Shown here: positions 19,850 to 27,888 of the stretch, in pieces
Numbering within the stretch: the first letter of the stretch is position 1
Layout: every line of letters begins with the position of its first letter
The notes under the pieces: generated by a model
Told to the model about the DNA's origin: nothing
Database searches by the model: none
The model's input: only the letters and a program-made list of their open reading frames with translations
Assembly: GCF_014395975.1 (NCBI RefSeq)
Contig: NZ_CP060714.1
Span: forward strand, 3,534,001-3,598,000
DNA from: Diaphorobacter ruginosibacter
GTDB taxonomy: Bacteria > Pseudomonadota > Gammaproteobacteria > Burkholderiales > Burkholderiaceae_C
Direction: 5' to 3'
DNA: 64,000 nucleotides
Program-made: the position numbers and the translations under genes

Positions 19850-19890
19850 AAAAAAGCCCGAAGCGATTCACGAGTGAATCGGTTCGGGCT
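19850..19890 (-). terminator. Leader terminator of amiE, likely target of AmiR antitermination
   Basis: On the minus strand, AGCCCGAA (83-90 of the 198xx block) pairs with TTCGGGCT and CGATTCAC pairs with GTGAATCG. The two 8-base stems are stacked with one G-G mismatch, a 2-base loop, and the structure ends in six T residues. It lies about 150 bases before the amiE start and within its leader, as in the Pseudomonas operon where AmiR prevents termination. Confidence 0.85.
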
Positions 19891-20387
19891 CTGTTGCCGG
19901 ACATCTGCGCTGACGACTTTGGCAGCTGATGTCGAAATGGAAGAACAATCTGTGCGGCGACTGCTCGCCGTGCCGTATTTATATCAGTGCGGTTTTTTTA
20001 TTTTTATCGAACATGTCCGTATTGCAGCGGCTGAACTATGGTGTTAGACCATGGCCCAATCCAAGTAGGCACCTCGATGCCTTGCCAGCATGCAACGTGT
20101 GCGGCCAGTATCTGAACCGACCGCGACTGCGGCGCACCGGCGGCAAGGCATCGATCAGTTGCTCGAACACTTGATCATTGCCCGGGACGCATCTGGCGGC
20201 ACCGGCAGATCGATCCCTGTCTCTGGTGGCGGCAATTCGCGTAGCAGATTCCAGAAGCCCCCGTACGGCATCCTGAATCAGAAATTACCCGGGAATTTTC
20301 AATATATTTCCGAACCCTTGCACACGCATTTCACGCGCCGTGCGGGTACATACAACACACTCATATCCCTCACCTATACAGCCGACA
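19891..20387. other. amiE promoter region and gap to the UPF0114 gene; no supported gene
   Basis: The amiE promoter must lie here on the minus strand. A TATAAA (complement at 19978-19983) within an AT-rich stretch is the best -10 candidate, about 90 bases before the terminator stem; no good -35 is evident. Further right there is a 12-base perfect inverted repeat, CGATGCCTTGCC (20075-20086) and GGCAAGGCATCG (20142-20153), of unknown role. No coding region is convincing. Confidence 0.45.
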
Positions 20388-20999
20388 ATGCCGAGCAAAT
20401 TCAATGCGCAGCATGCTGCCCTGCGCCCGCTTCCCAACATCATCTTCGCCAGCCGCTGGCTGCAGCTGCCGCTGTACCTGGGCCTCATCGCCGCGCAGGG
20501 CATCTACGTTTACCATTTCTGGGTGGAGCTCATCCACCTCATCGAAGCGGCCTTCGGAAGCGCGGATGCGCTGCAGAAGCTGGTAACCAGCATCGGCTAC
20601 AAGTCGGGCACCGAGGTCACCTCGCTCAACGAGACCATCATCATGCTGGTGGTGCTGGCGCTGATCGACGTGGTGATGATCTCCAACCTGCTGATCATGG
20701 TGATCGTGGGCGGCTATGAAACCTTCGTGTCGCGCCTGAACCTGGAAGGACATCCGGACCAGCCGGAGTGGCTGAGCCATGTGAATGCTTCGGTGCTGAA
20801 GGTGAAGCTCGCCACGGCGATCATCGGCATCAGCTCGATCCATCTGCTCAAGACATTCATCAACGCAGACAACTATTCCGATCGCGTGCTGATCGCCCAG
20901 ACCGCCATCCACATCGCCTTCCTGCTGAGCGCGCTGGCCATTGCCCTCACGGACCGGCTGCTGAGCCATTCGCACGGCGGCGGCAACAAGCCCCACTGA
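20388..20999 (+). CDS. UPF0114 (YqhA-like) inner membrane protein
   Basis: Membrane protein of 203 residues with about four helices and the UPF0114 pattern: SRWLQLPLYLGLIAAQ early, a LNETIIMLVVLALIDVVMISNLLIMV helix pair, VGGYETFVSRL, and later VKLATAIIGISSIHLLKTFI. Function of the family is unknown. The ATG at 20388 (MPSKFNAQ) is chosen over one 48 bases upstream because similarity begins there. The His/Gly-rich C terminus (SHSHGGGNKPH) might bind metal. Monocistronic. Confidence 0.85.
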   Translation: MPSKFNAQHAALRPLPNIIFASRWLQLPLYLGLIAAQGIYVYHFWVELIHLIEAAFGSADALQKLVTSIGYKSGTEVTSLNETIIMLVVLALIDVVMISNLLIMVIVGGYETFVSRLNLEGHPDQPEWLSHVNASVLKVKLATAIIGISSIHLLKTFINADNYSDRVLIAQTAIHIAFLLSALAIALTDRLLSHSHGGGNKPH

Positions 21000-21034
21000 T
21001 CCGTCACGCCACGCCGGGCAAGGCGTGGCGGCTC

Positions 21035-22021
21035 TCACGCGGACGCGGGAATCTTCTCGCGCAACTGCTTGGCCGTTTCCTTGGCGCGGTCGTTCTCCGC
21101 GCGCAGACGCGCCAGTTCCTCGGGGCTCACGCGCTCGACATTCGAGTAGTCGAGCTTCCATTCCCAATCCGCGCTCCACACCAGCGGCGATTGCACCGTG
21201 GTGCGCGCAGCGGGAGCGGACTCCAGGACGCGCAGCGCGAGCTCCAGCGTTTCGCGCCGGGACGCGGCATCGTGCGGTCGGCCCGCGGCATTACCGAGCG
21301 GAAAATCCGAAAACAGGAAGCGCGGCACGCCGACATACTCGACAATGTCCTTGGCGCAGCCCATGACGACCGTGGGAATACCGGCCTCCTCGAGCGCACG
21401 CGCGGTGAGCGACAGGGTCTGGTGACAGATGGGGCAGTTGGGCACCAGCACCGCGACATCCGCGCCATCCTCCTTGCAACGCTGGACGATGCGCGGGATG
21501 TCCACCTCCAGCGTATGGCGCTGGCTGCGATTGGTCGGCACGCCGTGGAAATGCCTCGCCAGCCTGCCGATCCGCCCCTGCCGCACGAACTCGCGCATCA
21601 ACGGCAGCGGAAACCAGCAGTTGCTGTCTTCCATCGACGTATGCCGGCGGTCGATTCCCACGTGGGAAATGCGCAGATCGTGGTCCATTGCGGTATCACC
21701 CGCATAGGGTTCGTAGAACTTGGCCGCCGCATTGTAGGGAGCGCCCGGCCCCTGCGGTCCCTTGTCGGGCTGGAAGGGTGCAGCCGTGGTCAACAGGGCC
21801 ACGGTGCTGTCCGCGAGGGGCTTCGTCAGGGCCGTGAACGGCACCTTCGCATAGTGCGAGTAGCGATAGGGGTTGCCGTAGCCCAGGGCCAGGTACCAGT
21901 CGCGTGTGCGCTGCATGTAGGGAACCGGCGAGTCGCCCGGATGGGCCATTCCAAGACCCTCTCCGGATTCGGCATTCGCCTCCTCGACACTCGGCAGTTT
22001 CGGTGTGCCGCTGCTGTTCAT
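21035..22021 (-). CDS. GrdB-related (glycine/sarcosine/betaine reductase selenoprotein B family) protein with cysteine
   Basis: A 328-residue protein with the GrdB-family core VPNCPICHQTLSLTARALEE, where clostridial GrdB has selenocysteine, followed by AGIPTVVMG and FLFSDFPLGN. A C-terminal charged helix (ERVSPEELARLRAENDRAKETAK) is added. In aerobic proteobacteria such proteins have no proven role. A start at 22021 is favoured by GGGAG 8 bases upstream; the ATG at 22048, overlapping the upstream stop as ATGA, adds 9 residues. It is the last gene of a CaiB-Bug receptor-GrdB operon. Confidence 0.7.
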   Translation of the reverse strand: MNSSGTPKLPSVEEANAESGEGLGMAHPGDSPVPYMQRTRDWYLALGYGNPYRYSHYAKVPFTALTKPLADSTVALLTTAAPFQPDKGPQGPGAPYNAAAKFYEPYAGDTAMDHDLRISHVGIDRRHTSMEDSNCWFPLPLMREFVRQGRIGRLARHFHGVPTNRSQRHTLEVDIPRIVQRCKEDGADVAVLVPNCPICHQTLSLTARALEEAGIPTVVMGCAKDIVEYVGVPRFLFSDFPLGNAAGRPHDAASRRETLELALRVLESAPAARTTVQSPLVWSADWEWKLDYSNVERVSPEELARLRAENDRAKETAKQLREKIPASA

Positions 22022-22047
22022 GGCTTCATCTCCCACAATCGTTGGCA

Positions 22048-23046
22048 TCAGACCTGCGCCATGCCGGCCTGTCTTGCAATGGTTTTGAACCGCTGTATCT
22101 GCTGCTGGATCTGCGCCGTGACCTCCGCGGGAGTCTGCAGCATGAGCTCACCGCCCAGGCTCTCGTCGGCAAAGCGCCGGGCTTCTTCGGTCTGCTTGAT
22201 CTTTTCCACCGCCTGCGCCAGTGTCTGGCGCATGGCCTCGGGCGTGCCCTTCTTCACGAAGAATCCCACCCAGCTGTAATGGTCGTATTCAGGATAGCCG
22301 CACTCACGCACGGTCCGGAGCGCCGGAACGGCATGATGGCGCTCCACGCTGGTGATCGCGAGCGGCCTGATCTTGCCCGCCTTGATGCTGGAGACAGCCC
22401 CGCCCCAGTCGAGCAGCGCGGCCTGCACCTGGTCGCCCATCAGGTCCGACATGAGCGGTGCCTGCCCCTTGTAGGGAATGTCCTGGAACTTCGCGCCCGA
22501 AAGGCTCGCCAGGTAGGCAGCCCCGAGCTGGTAGCCCTGCGAATAGGTGCCCACGCTGACCGTCTCCTGCTTCGAGCGCGCGATCAGGTCCTCGAGCGAG
22601 CTGATCGGCGAGCCCGGCGAGACGGCATACACTGCCGGTCCCCGGTACAGCCCGGCAACAGGCACGAAATCGTTCACCGAATCATAGGAAATGTCCTTGA
22701 GCATGACGGGATTCACCACCATCAGCGAGATGTTGCCGAGCAGCACGGTGTAGCCGTCCGCCGCAGCCCCCTTCACGGCCGAGATCGTGATCAGCCCGTT
22801 GCCGCCGGGCTTGTTTTCCACCACGAAGCTCGCGCCCAGCAGCTTGCCCGCGCGTTCGCCAAAGAAGCGCGCCGCGGTGTCCGAGCCGCTGCCCGGCGTG
22901 AACGGAACGATCACACGCACCGGCTTGCCCGCGAACTCGCCCTGGGCGAATGCATCCCTGAGCAGCGTGGCCCCCAGGGCCATGAGCGCCGACGTGCGCA
23001 AGGCCTCGCGGCGGGACATCATCGAAGGCGGGAACTCGTGTCGCAT
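22048..23046 (-). CDS. Bug/TctC-family periplasmic solute receptor
   Basis: Tripartite tricarboxylate transporter receptor of 332 residues. The N terminus has a twin-arginine-like pattern SRREALRTSALMALGA with cleavage after AFAQ, then the family start GKPVRVIVPFTPGSGSDTAAR and the pocket segment VVENKPGGNGLI. GAGGAG lies before the ATG at 23046. No TctA/TctB membrane genes are adjacent, the usual orphan situation in Burkholderiales. The neighbouring CoA-transferase suggests a carboxylic acid ligand. Confidence 0.9.
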   Translation of the reverse strand: MRHEFPPSMMSRREALRTSALMALGATLLRDAFAQGEFAGKPVRVIVPFTPGSGSDTAARFFGERAGKLLGASFVVENKPGGNGLITISAVKGAAADGYTVLLGNISLMVVNPVMLKDISYDSVNDFVPVAGLYRGPAVYAVSPGSPISSLEDLIARSKQETVSVGTYSQGYQLGAAYLASLSGAKFQDIPYKGQAPLMSDLMGDQVQAALLDWGGAVSSIKAGKIRPLAITSVERHHAVPALRTVRECGYPEYDHYSWVGFFVKKGTPEAMRQTLAQAVEKIKQTEEARRFADESLGGELMLQTPAEVTAQIQQQIQRFKTIARQAGMAQV

Positions 23047-23080
23047 GGGCAGGACTCCTCGAATGGAAAGGTACGGTGGA

Positions 23081-24313
23081 TCAAAACAATGGCGGGCGCC
23101 CCGTCGGCAGGCAGGCGCTTCGTTCGCCCGATGCCGCCGCATGGCCCCCGGGGTCACGCCGGAGGGAGCCCAGCACCTCCTCGGTGTGCTGCCCCAGGTA
23201 CGGTGCGGGCGAATGGATCAGGCCGCCCCCGCCCTCCTCGCTCCCCAGGTGGAAGCCCGGGCCGACCATGGCATGCGTCCCCAGGTTGGAGGTCACCTGT
23301 TGCAGCGCCCGTCGCGACCGGAGTTGCGGGTGCTCGACGATCTCCTCGATCGAGAACACGCGCGCACAGGGCACATCGGCCTGGTTGAGCAGCGGCTCCC
23401 AGTAGGCGGGTGAACGCGTGCCGAACGCCGACTCGATGATTTCCCTGAGTTCCTTGCGGTGCTCATAGCGCCTGAACCAATCGGCAAAGCGCTCGTCGCC
23501 CAGCACGTCCTCGCGATCCAGCACATGGAACAGCCGCTGGAATTGCGGCTCGGTCAGCGCCGCGAGCACGATGAAGCCGTCCCCGCAGCGGAAGCGATCC
23601 GCGGTCGGCTTGCGGCTCATCGACAGATTGCCCACCTGGCGCTGCGGCGTGCCCGAGACGGTGTAGTCGGCCACCTGCGTGGACAGGAAGCTCAGGCTTG
23701 CGTCCAGCATGGACACATCCACATGCTGCCCCCGGCCGTTCTGCGTGCGCTGGTACAGGGCCGCAGCCACCGCGAACGCGGCCGTCATGCCGCTGAGCAC
23801 GTCGCACAGGGCAAAGCCCGCCCGCATGGGGCCGTGTTCGGGTTCGCCCGTGATCGACATGAGGCCCGACATGGCCTGGATCTTTCCGTCGAAAGCCGGT
23901 GCGGCGCGCTCCGGCCCGGTATGGCCAAAGCCGGAGATCGAGCAATAGATGAGCCGCGGGTTGACCCTTGCGAGCACCTCGTATCCGAGGCCCAGCTTGT
24001 CCATCACGCCGGGACGGAAGTTCTCCCACACGATGTCTGCCTCGCTCACTATCTGGCGGACAGCCTCGACGGCGGCCGGCTGCTTGAGATCGAGGACCAC
24101 GCTCTTCTTGTTGCTGTTGACCGCCATGAAGGCGGGTGCCATCCCGCTCTTGGCCAGGTCGCGGTGCATGGTGGTGGTGCGCGCATCGTCCCCGGTGGGT
24201 GGTTCGATCTTGATGACTTCCGCCCCCTGCAGGGCGAACTGGTGGGTGGCGTAGGGCCCCGCCAGAAAGCGCGTGAAGTCCAGGATCCGGATGCCGTGAA
24301 AAGGTGAGTTCAT
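23081..24313 (-). CDS. CaiB/BaiF family (class III) CoA-transferase
   Basis: CoA-transferase of 410 residues moving CoA between a donor acyl-CoA and an acceptor acid. The N terminus GIRILDFTRFLAGPYATHQFA and the motif ENFRPGVMDKLGLGY are typical; the catalytic aspartate is D171 in ALCDVLSG. It is the first gene of an operon with the Bug receptor and the GrdB-like protein, suggesting uptake and activation of one organic acid. Substrate unknown. The C-terminal 25 residues after LGSLRRDPGG are atypical and Arg/Pro-rich. Confidence 0.9.
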   Translation of the reverse strand: MNSPFHGIRILDFTRFLAGPYATHQFALQGAEVIKIEPPTGDDARTTTMHRDLAKSGMAPAFMAVNSNKKSVVLDLKQPAAVEAVRQIVSEADIVWENFRPGVMDKLGLGYEVLARVNPRLIYCSISGFGHTGPERAAPAFDGKIQAMSGLMSITGEPEHGPMRAGFALCDVLSGMTAAFAVAAALYQRTQNGRGQHVDVSMLDASLSFLSTQVADYTVSGTPQRQVGNLSMSRKPTADRFRCGDGFIVLAALTEPQFQRLFHVLDREDVLGDERFADWFRRYEHRKELREIIESAFGTRSPAYWEPLLNQADVPCARVFSIEEIVEHPQLRSRRALQQVTSNLGTHAMVGPGFHLGSEEGGGGLIHSPAPYLGQHTEEVLGSLRRDPGGHAAASGERSACLPTGRPPLF

Positions 24314-24365
24314 GGCGATGATGTATTGAACTGCGGGTCGCCTGATGGGCGGGCTGAAGTTTATT

Positions 24366-24382
24366 GTTCTATTTATTGGAAC
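24366..24382. promoter_or_regulatory. Possible operator upstream of the CoA-transferase operon
   Basis: GTTCTATTTATTGGAAC, an imperfect palindrome with GTTC/GAAC ends, lies 53 bases upstream of the CaiB start in an AT-rich stretch. IclR-type regulators often bind such sites, but no regulator gene adjoins the operon. Confidence 0.3.
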
Positions 24383-24654
24383 GTCATTTCATATTTATCA
24401 TTCTAGGGATCACGCAGAACGAGTCAACCGCCTCACCGACGGTGTTTACCCTGCAGCGCCACGGAAGCTCGGCCGCTACCTGGAAAGCTCCGATCCAGCC
24501 ACTTTTCAGGGCAGAAGAGAGGCGAACAGCCATGATCGGCACATCCAGATTCGCGATACCGGCAATACGCGGCAACTTCCTCATCGAAGTCACACGATGA
24601 CATCCTGATGACAACCTTTAAGTAGATACCCGAAGATTTTTGGTCCCCGGACCT

Positions 24655-24683
24655 TTGACTTTTAAAGATTAAATAGTTATAAT
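24655..24683 (+). promoter_or_regulatory. Near-consensus sigma-70 promoter of the proVWX operon
   Basis: TTGACT (24655-24660) and TATAAT (24678-24683) are separated by exactly 17 bases in an AT-rich patch. Transcription would begin near 24690 and run toward proV. Confidence 0.85.
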
Positions 24684-24689
24684 TGCGGA

Positions 24690-25233
24690 ATGTTTCACAA
24701 CCTGCAACGCAGGTAATTCGTCTCCTCGAGGCGAATTTCCCCGTCGGATCGCGGTTCACACGGTGAACGTCATATCCGGCTCTCGGCCGAAGTTCCGGCC
24801 CTGATGCCTCTGGCACCCACAGGTCTTGCAGACCTTGTCCATGGTGCCGGCGCCATTGCAGAAGTCCTCAACCAGACCTCTTCTGCGGCGCACACAGACT
24901 CTTGCGCAGCACGCATGACTGCCATTCGAGTCGATCTCAGGTCACATTGCTCGTGTCCGCCCTCTCCTGTCCGGAGATGGTGGGGCCTTCCGGGTTCCGT
25001 TCGCCATCTTCGGTTCACAGTGCATCAGGGAATTGCGGTTTCTCGCGCAACGCTTTTTCTTTTTCGCGTTGCCAACGCTTCGGCCATCGTGCCTTGGCCG
25101 CTGCATTGGCGGCCGGGGTGAGTTCAACCGAAGGCAATGCTGAAAAATATCCATTGCCGCCAGGCCCTCGTGGCTGCGTGCGGCGACCGATGGATATTTT
25201 TCAGTGGGGCCTTGACCAGGAAGGACCCACAAC
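24690..25233 (+). promoter_or_regulatory. Long structured leader of the proVWX operon
   Basis: About 545 bases separate the promoter from the proV start and hold no supported gene. Several nested stems are visible: GGCACC (24812-24817) with GGTGCC (24843-24848) enclosing AGGTCT (24821-24826) with AGACCT (24830-24835). A 15-base perfect stem pairs CTGAAAAATATCCAT (25140-25154) with ATGGATATTTTTCAG (25190-25204) just before the ribosome binding site AGGAAGGA (25219-25226). It does not match a riboswitch class I recognise. The rest of the gap, 24383-24654, shows nothing clear. Confidence 0.55.
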
Positions 25234-26514
25234 GTGGCCAAACAAGTAGTTATCGATCATGTCTTCAAAGTCTTCGGCGACGAGCCGAAGACTGCGCTCG
25301 CGCTCGTCCAGCAAGGCCTGAGCAAGCAGGAGATCCTTGCCCGCACCGGCCAATCCATCGGCGTATTCGACGCCAACTTCACCATCGAGGCGGGCGAAAT
25401 CTTCGTCGTCATGGGCCTCTCGGGTTCGGGCAAGTCGACGCTGGTGCGCATGCTCAATCGACTGATCGAGCCCACCGCCGGACGCATCCTGGTGGATGGC
25501 GAGAACATCAACACGCTCAGCGACAAGGACCTGCGCGCACTGCGCCGCAAGGACATCTCGATGGTGTTCCAGTCGTTCGCGCTGATGCCGCACATGAACG
25601 TGCTGGACAACACCGCGTTCGGCCTCGAGCTCTCCGGCATCGACCGCGCCGAGCGACAGCGCGCGGCACAGGAGGCGCTCGAGCAAGTGGGCCTGGGAGC
25701 CTGGGGCCAGAGCTACCCCGACGAACTCTCCGGCGGCATGCAGCAGCGCGTCGGGCTGGCGCGGGCCCTGGCCTCCGATCCATCGATCCTGCTGATGGAC
25801 GAGGCGTTCTCCGCACTCGACCCGATCATCCGCACCGAGATGCAATCCGAGCTGCTGCGCCTGCAGCAGATCAAGCGCCGCACCATCGTCTTCATCTCCC
25901 ACGATCTGGACGAGGCCATGCGCATCGGCGACCACATCGCCATCATGAAGGACGGCCATGTGGTGCAGGTGGGCACGCCCGACGAGATCCTGCGCAACCC
26001 CGCCAATGACTATGTGCGCGACTTCGTGCGCGGTGTGGATGCGGCTGCCGTGTTCAAGGCGGCCGACATCGCGCGCCAGGCGCTCACCGTGGTGTCGGAA
26101 CACGAGGACCGCGGCTGCCGCTCGGCGCTGCGCCTTCTCGAGGACTCCGACCGCGATTACGCCTATGTGTTGAATGCCCGCAAGCGTTTCCTCGGCGTGG
26201 TGTCCTCGCAGTCGCTGCGTGACGCCCTGCAGGGCCACCAGGGCATGCTGGGCCTGAAGCACGCCTTCATTCCCGGTGTGCAGCCACTGGCCAGCACCAC
26301 ACCAGTGGCCGAACTGTTCGGCCCCGTGGCCGCGAGTCCCTTCGCATTGCCGGTGGTGGACGACGACGGCAAGTACCTGGGCGTCGTCAGCCGCACCACG
26401 ATGCTGAAGTTCCTGGACCGCGACACCCCTCCCGTGCCGCCTCCGCAGAAGGAAATTCCCACGATCACACTGAACACGCCGGCCCCTGCGACCCATGCCG
26501 CGCCACAACCATAA
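25234..26514 (+). CDS. proV: Glycine betaine/proline ABC transporter, ATP-binding subunit
   Basis: ATPase of the ProU osmoprotectant importer, 426 residues. Walker A is GLSGSGKST at 61-69, the ABC signature is LSGGMQQR near 167, and Walker B is SILLMDEAFSALDP. A tandem CBS region (about 280-400), which senses ionic strength or nucleotides in this family, follows, and a Pro-rich tail ends the protein. The start is GTG at 25234 behind AGGAAGGA. The proW ribosome binding site overlaps its stop codon (TAAGGAGG). Confidence 0.95.
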   Translation: MAKQVVIDHVFKVFGDEPKTALALVQQGLSKQEILARTGQSIGVFDANFTIEAGEIFVVMGLSGSGKSTLVRMLNRLIEPTAGRILVDGENINTLSDKDLRALRRKDISMVFQSFALMPHMNVLDNTAFGLELSGIDRAERQRAAQEALEQVGLGAWGQSYPDELSGGMQQRVGLARALASDPSILLMDEAFSALDPIIRTEMQSELLRLQQIKRRTIVFISHDLDEAMRIGDHIAIMKDGHVVQVGTPDEILRNPANDYVRDFVRGVDAAAVFKAADIARQALTVVSEHEDRGCRSALRLLEDSDRDYAYVLNARKRFLGVVSSQSLRDALQGHQGMLGLKHAFIPGVQPLASTTPVAELFGPVAASPFALPVVDDDGKYLGVVSRTTMLKFLDRDTPPVPPPQKEIPTITLNTPAPATHAAPQP

Positions 26515-26527
26515 GGAGGCCGAGAAC

Positions 26528-27793
26528 ATGAGTGAAAAAATCACAGTCGCACAGAACATGACGGACAGCAGCAGCACCGCGATCGATCCGTGGGCAGCCG
26601 CCACGGAAAGCACACCGGTCGATACGGCGCAGCAGGCAGCGGACGCAGCCGCTGCAGCCTCCGTCGACCCGTGGGCCGACAGCGCGGCAGCCAATGCCCC
26701 CGCCGTCGATGCGGACCCCTGGAGCTCGGCGAGCGCAGCGGATCCGGGTGCAGGCTCCGACTGGCTGGATGCCGCGGCGAACGGAGCCCAGGGGATTTCG
26801 GTGCCGACGGACGACGGCGGCATCGCCCAGCTGTGGCACCAGGTCACGTCCAGCGGACAGCATGTTCAGGGCTGGATCAACGACGGCCTGACATGGGTGG
26901 TCGATCATTTCCGTCCGTTCTTCCAGGGCGTTCGCATGCCCATCGATGCCACGCTCAACGGCGTGACGGATGCGCTGCTTGCAGTGCCATGGCCCGTGCT
27001 CATCGCCATCATTGCGCTGTTCGCATGGCAGTTCGCCGGCCGCGCGCTGGCCATCGGCACCGCCGTGTCGCTGCTCGCCGTTGCCATGCTCGGCATCTGG
27101 CCCGATGCCATGGTGACGCTGGCGCTGGTGCTCACCTCGCTGCTGTTCTGTGTCGTCATCGGCCTTCCCGCCGGCATTGCGCTGGCTTCAAGCGACCGTG
27201 CGCAGCGCATCACCCGCCCGTTCCTCGACGCCATGCAGACCACGCCCGCTTTCGTGTACCTGGTGCCTGTGGTGATGCTGTTCGGCATCGGCAACGTGCC
27301 CGGCGTGATCGTGACCATCGTGTTCGCGCTGCCGCCGCTGATCCGGCTCACCAACCTGGGCATCCGCCAGGTGCGACCCGACCTGATCGAAGCCAGCCGC
27401 GCATACGGCGCATCTCCCATGCAACTGCTGTGGAAGGTGCAACTGCCGCTCGCAATGCCATCGATCATGGCCGGCATCAACCAGGCGTTGATGCTGTCGC
27501 TGTCGATGGTGGTGATCGCCTCGATGATCGCCGTGGGCGGTCTCGGCCAGATGGTGCTGCGCGGTATCGGCCGCCTCGACATGGGTCTCGCGACGGTTGG
27601 CGGACTGGGCATTGTGCTGCTCGCCATCGTGCTCGATCGCATCACGCAGGCCATGGGTGAGCCCAAGCGCGGCGGTGTCCATTGGTGGCACACCGGGCCG
27701 GTCGGCCTCGTGCGGCGCATGCTGCGCAGCAAGCCTGTACAGGCACCGCGACAGGAAGACGCCGTAGTCGAAACGAAGGCCAGGCTCGCCTGA
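26528..27793 (+). CDS. proW: Glycine betaine/proline ABC transporter, permease subunit
   Basis: Permease of 421 residues, very similar in its membrane part to E. coli ProW (GLPAGIALASS, LDAMQTTPAFVYLVPVVMLF, ASMIAVGGLGQMVLRGIGR). The N-terminal hydrophilic tail is about 130 residues, longer than in E. coli, Ala-rich, and has three Asp-Pro-Trp units (DPW at about 20, 47 and 63). The EAA-like loop EASRAYGASPMQLLWKV contacts ProV. AAGGAGG sits just before the ATG. Confidence 0.95.
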   Translation: MSEKITVAQNMTDSSSTAIDPWAAATESTPVDTAQQAADAAAAASVDPWADSAAANAPAVDADPWSSASAADPGAGSDWLDAAANGAQGISVPTDDGGIAQLWHQVTSSGQHVQGWINDGLTWVVDHFRPFFQGVRMPIDATLNGVTDALLAVPWPVLIAIIALFAWQFAGRALAIGTAVSLLAVAMLGIWPDAMVTLALVLTSLLFCVVIGLPAGIALASSDRAQRITRPFLDAMQTTPAFVYLVPVVMLFGIGNVPGVIVTIVFALPPLIRLTNLGIRQVRPDLIEASRAYGASPMQLLWKVQLPLAMPSIMAGINQALMLSLSMVVIASMIAVGGLGQMVLRGIGRLDMGLATVGGLGIVLLAIVLDRITQAMGEPKRGGVHWWHTGPVGLVRRMLRSKPVQAPRQEDAVVETKARLA

Positions 27794-27823
27794 GGGCGCC
27801 GGACCTGCCCGATCCCCCCATCG

Positions 27824-27850
27824 GTCCTCTCCTGCCCTGCCGGAGAGGAC
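27824..27850 (+). other. Intercistronic stem-loop between proW and proX
   Basis: GTCCTCTCC and GGAGAGGAC form a 9-base stem with a 9-base loop, 38 bases before the proX start. There is no T-run, so it is more likely an mRNA-stabilising or processing element that separates receptor from permease expression. Confidence 0.5.
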
Positions 27851-27888
27851 GTGAAGACACACAACCACCACATCAAGGAGAACAACGC

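Noticed and set aside
24804..25121. 105-codon frame in the proV leader
   Set aside because: No convincing ribosome binding site, skewed composition, and it overlaps structured RNA segments; a leader peptide cannot be excluded but is not supported.
25201..26847. 548-codon minus-strand frame opposite proV
   Set aside because: Antisense shadow without recognisable features or ribosome binding site.
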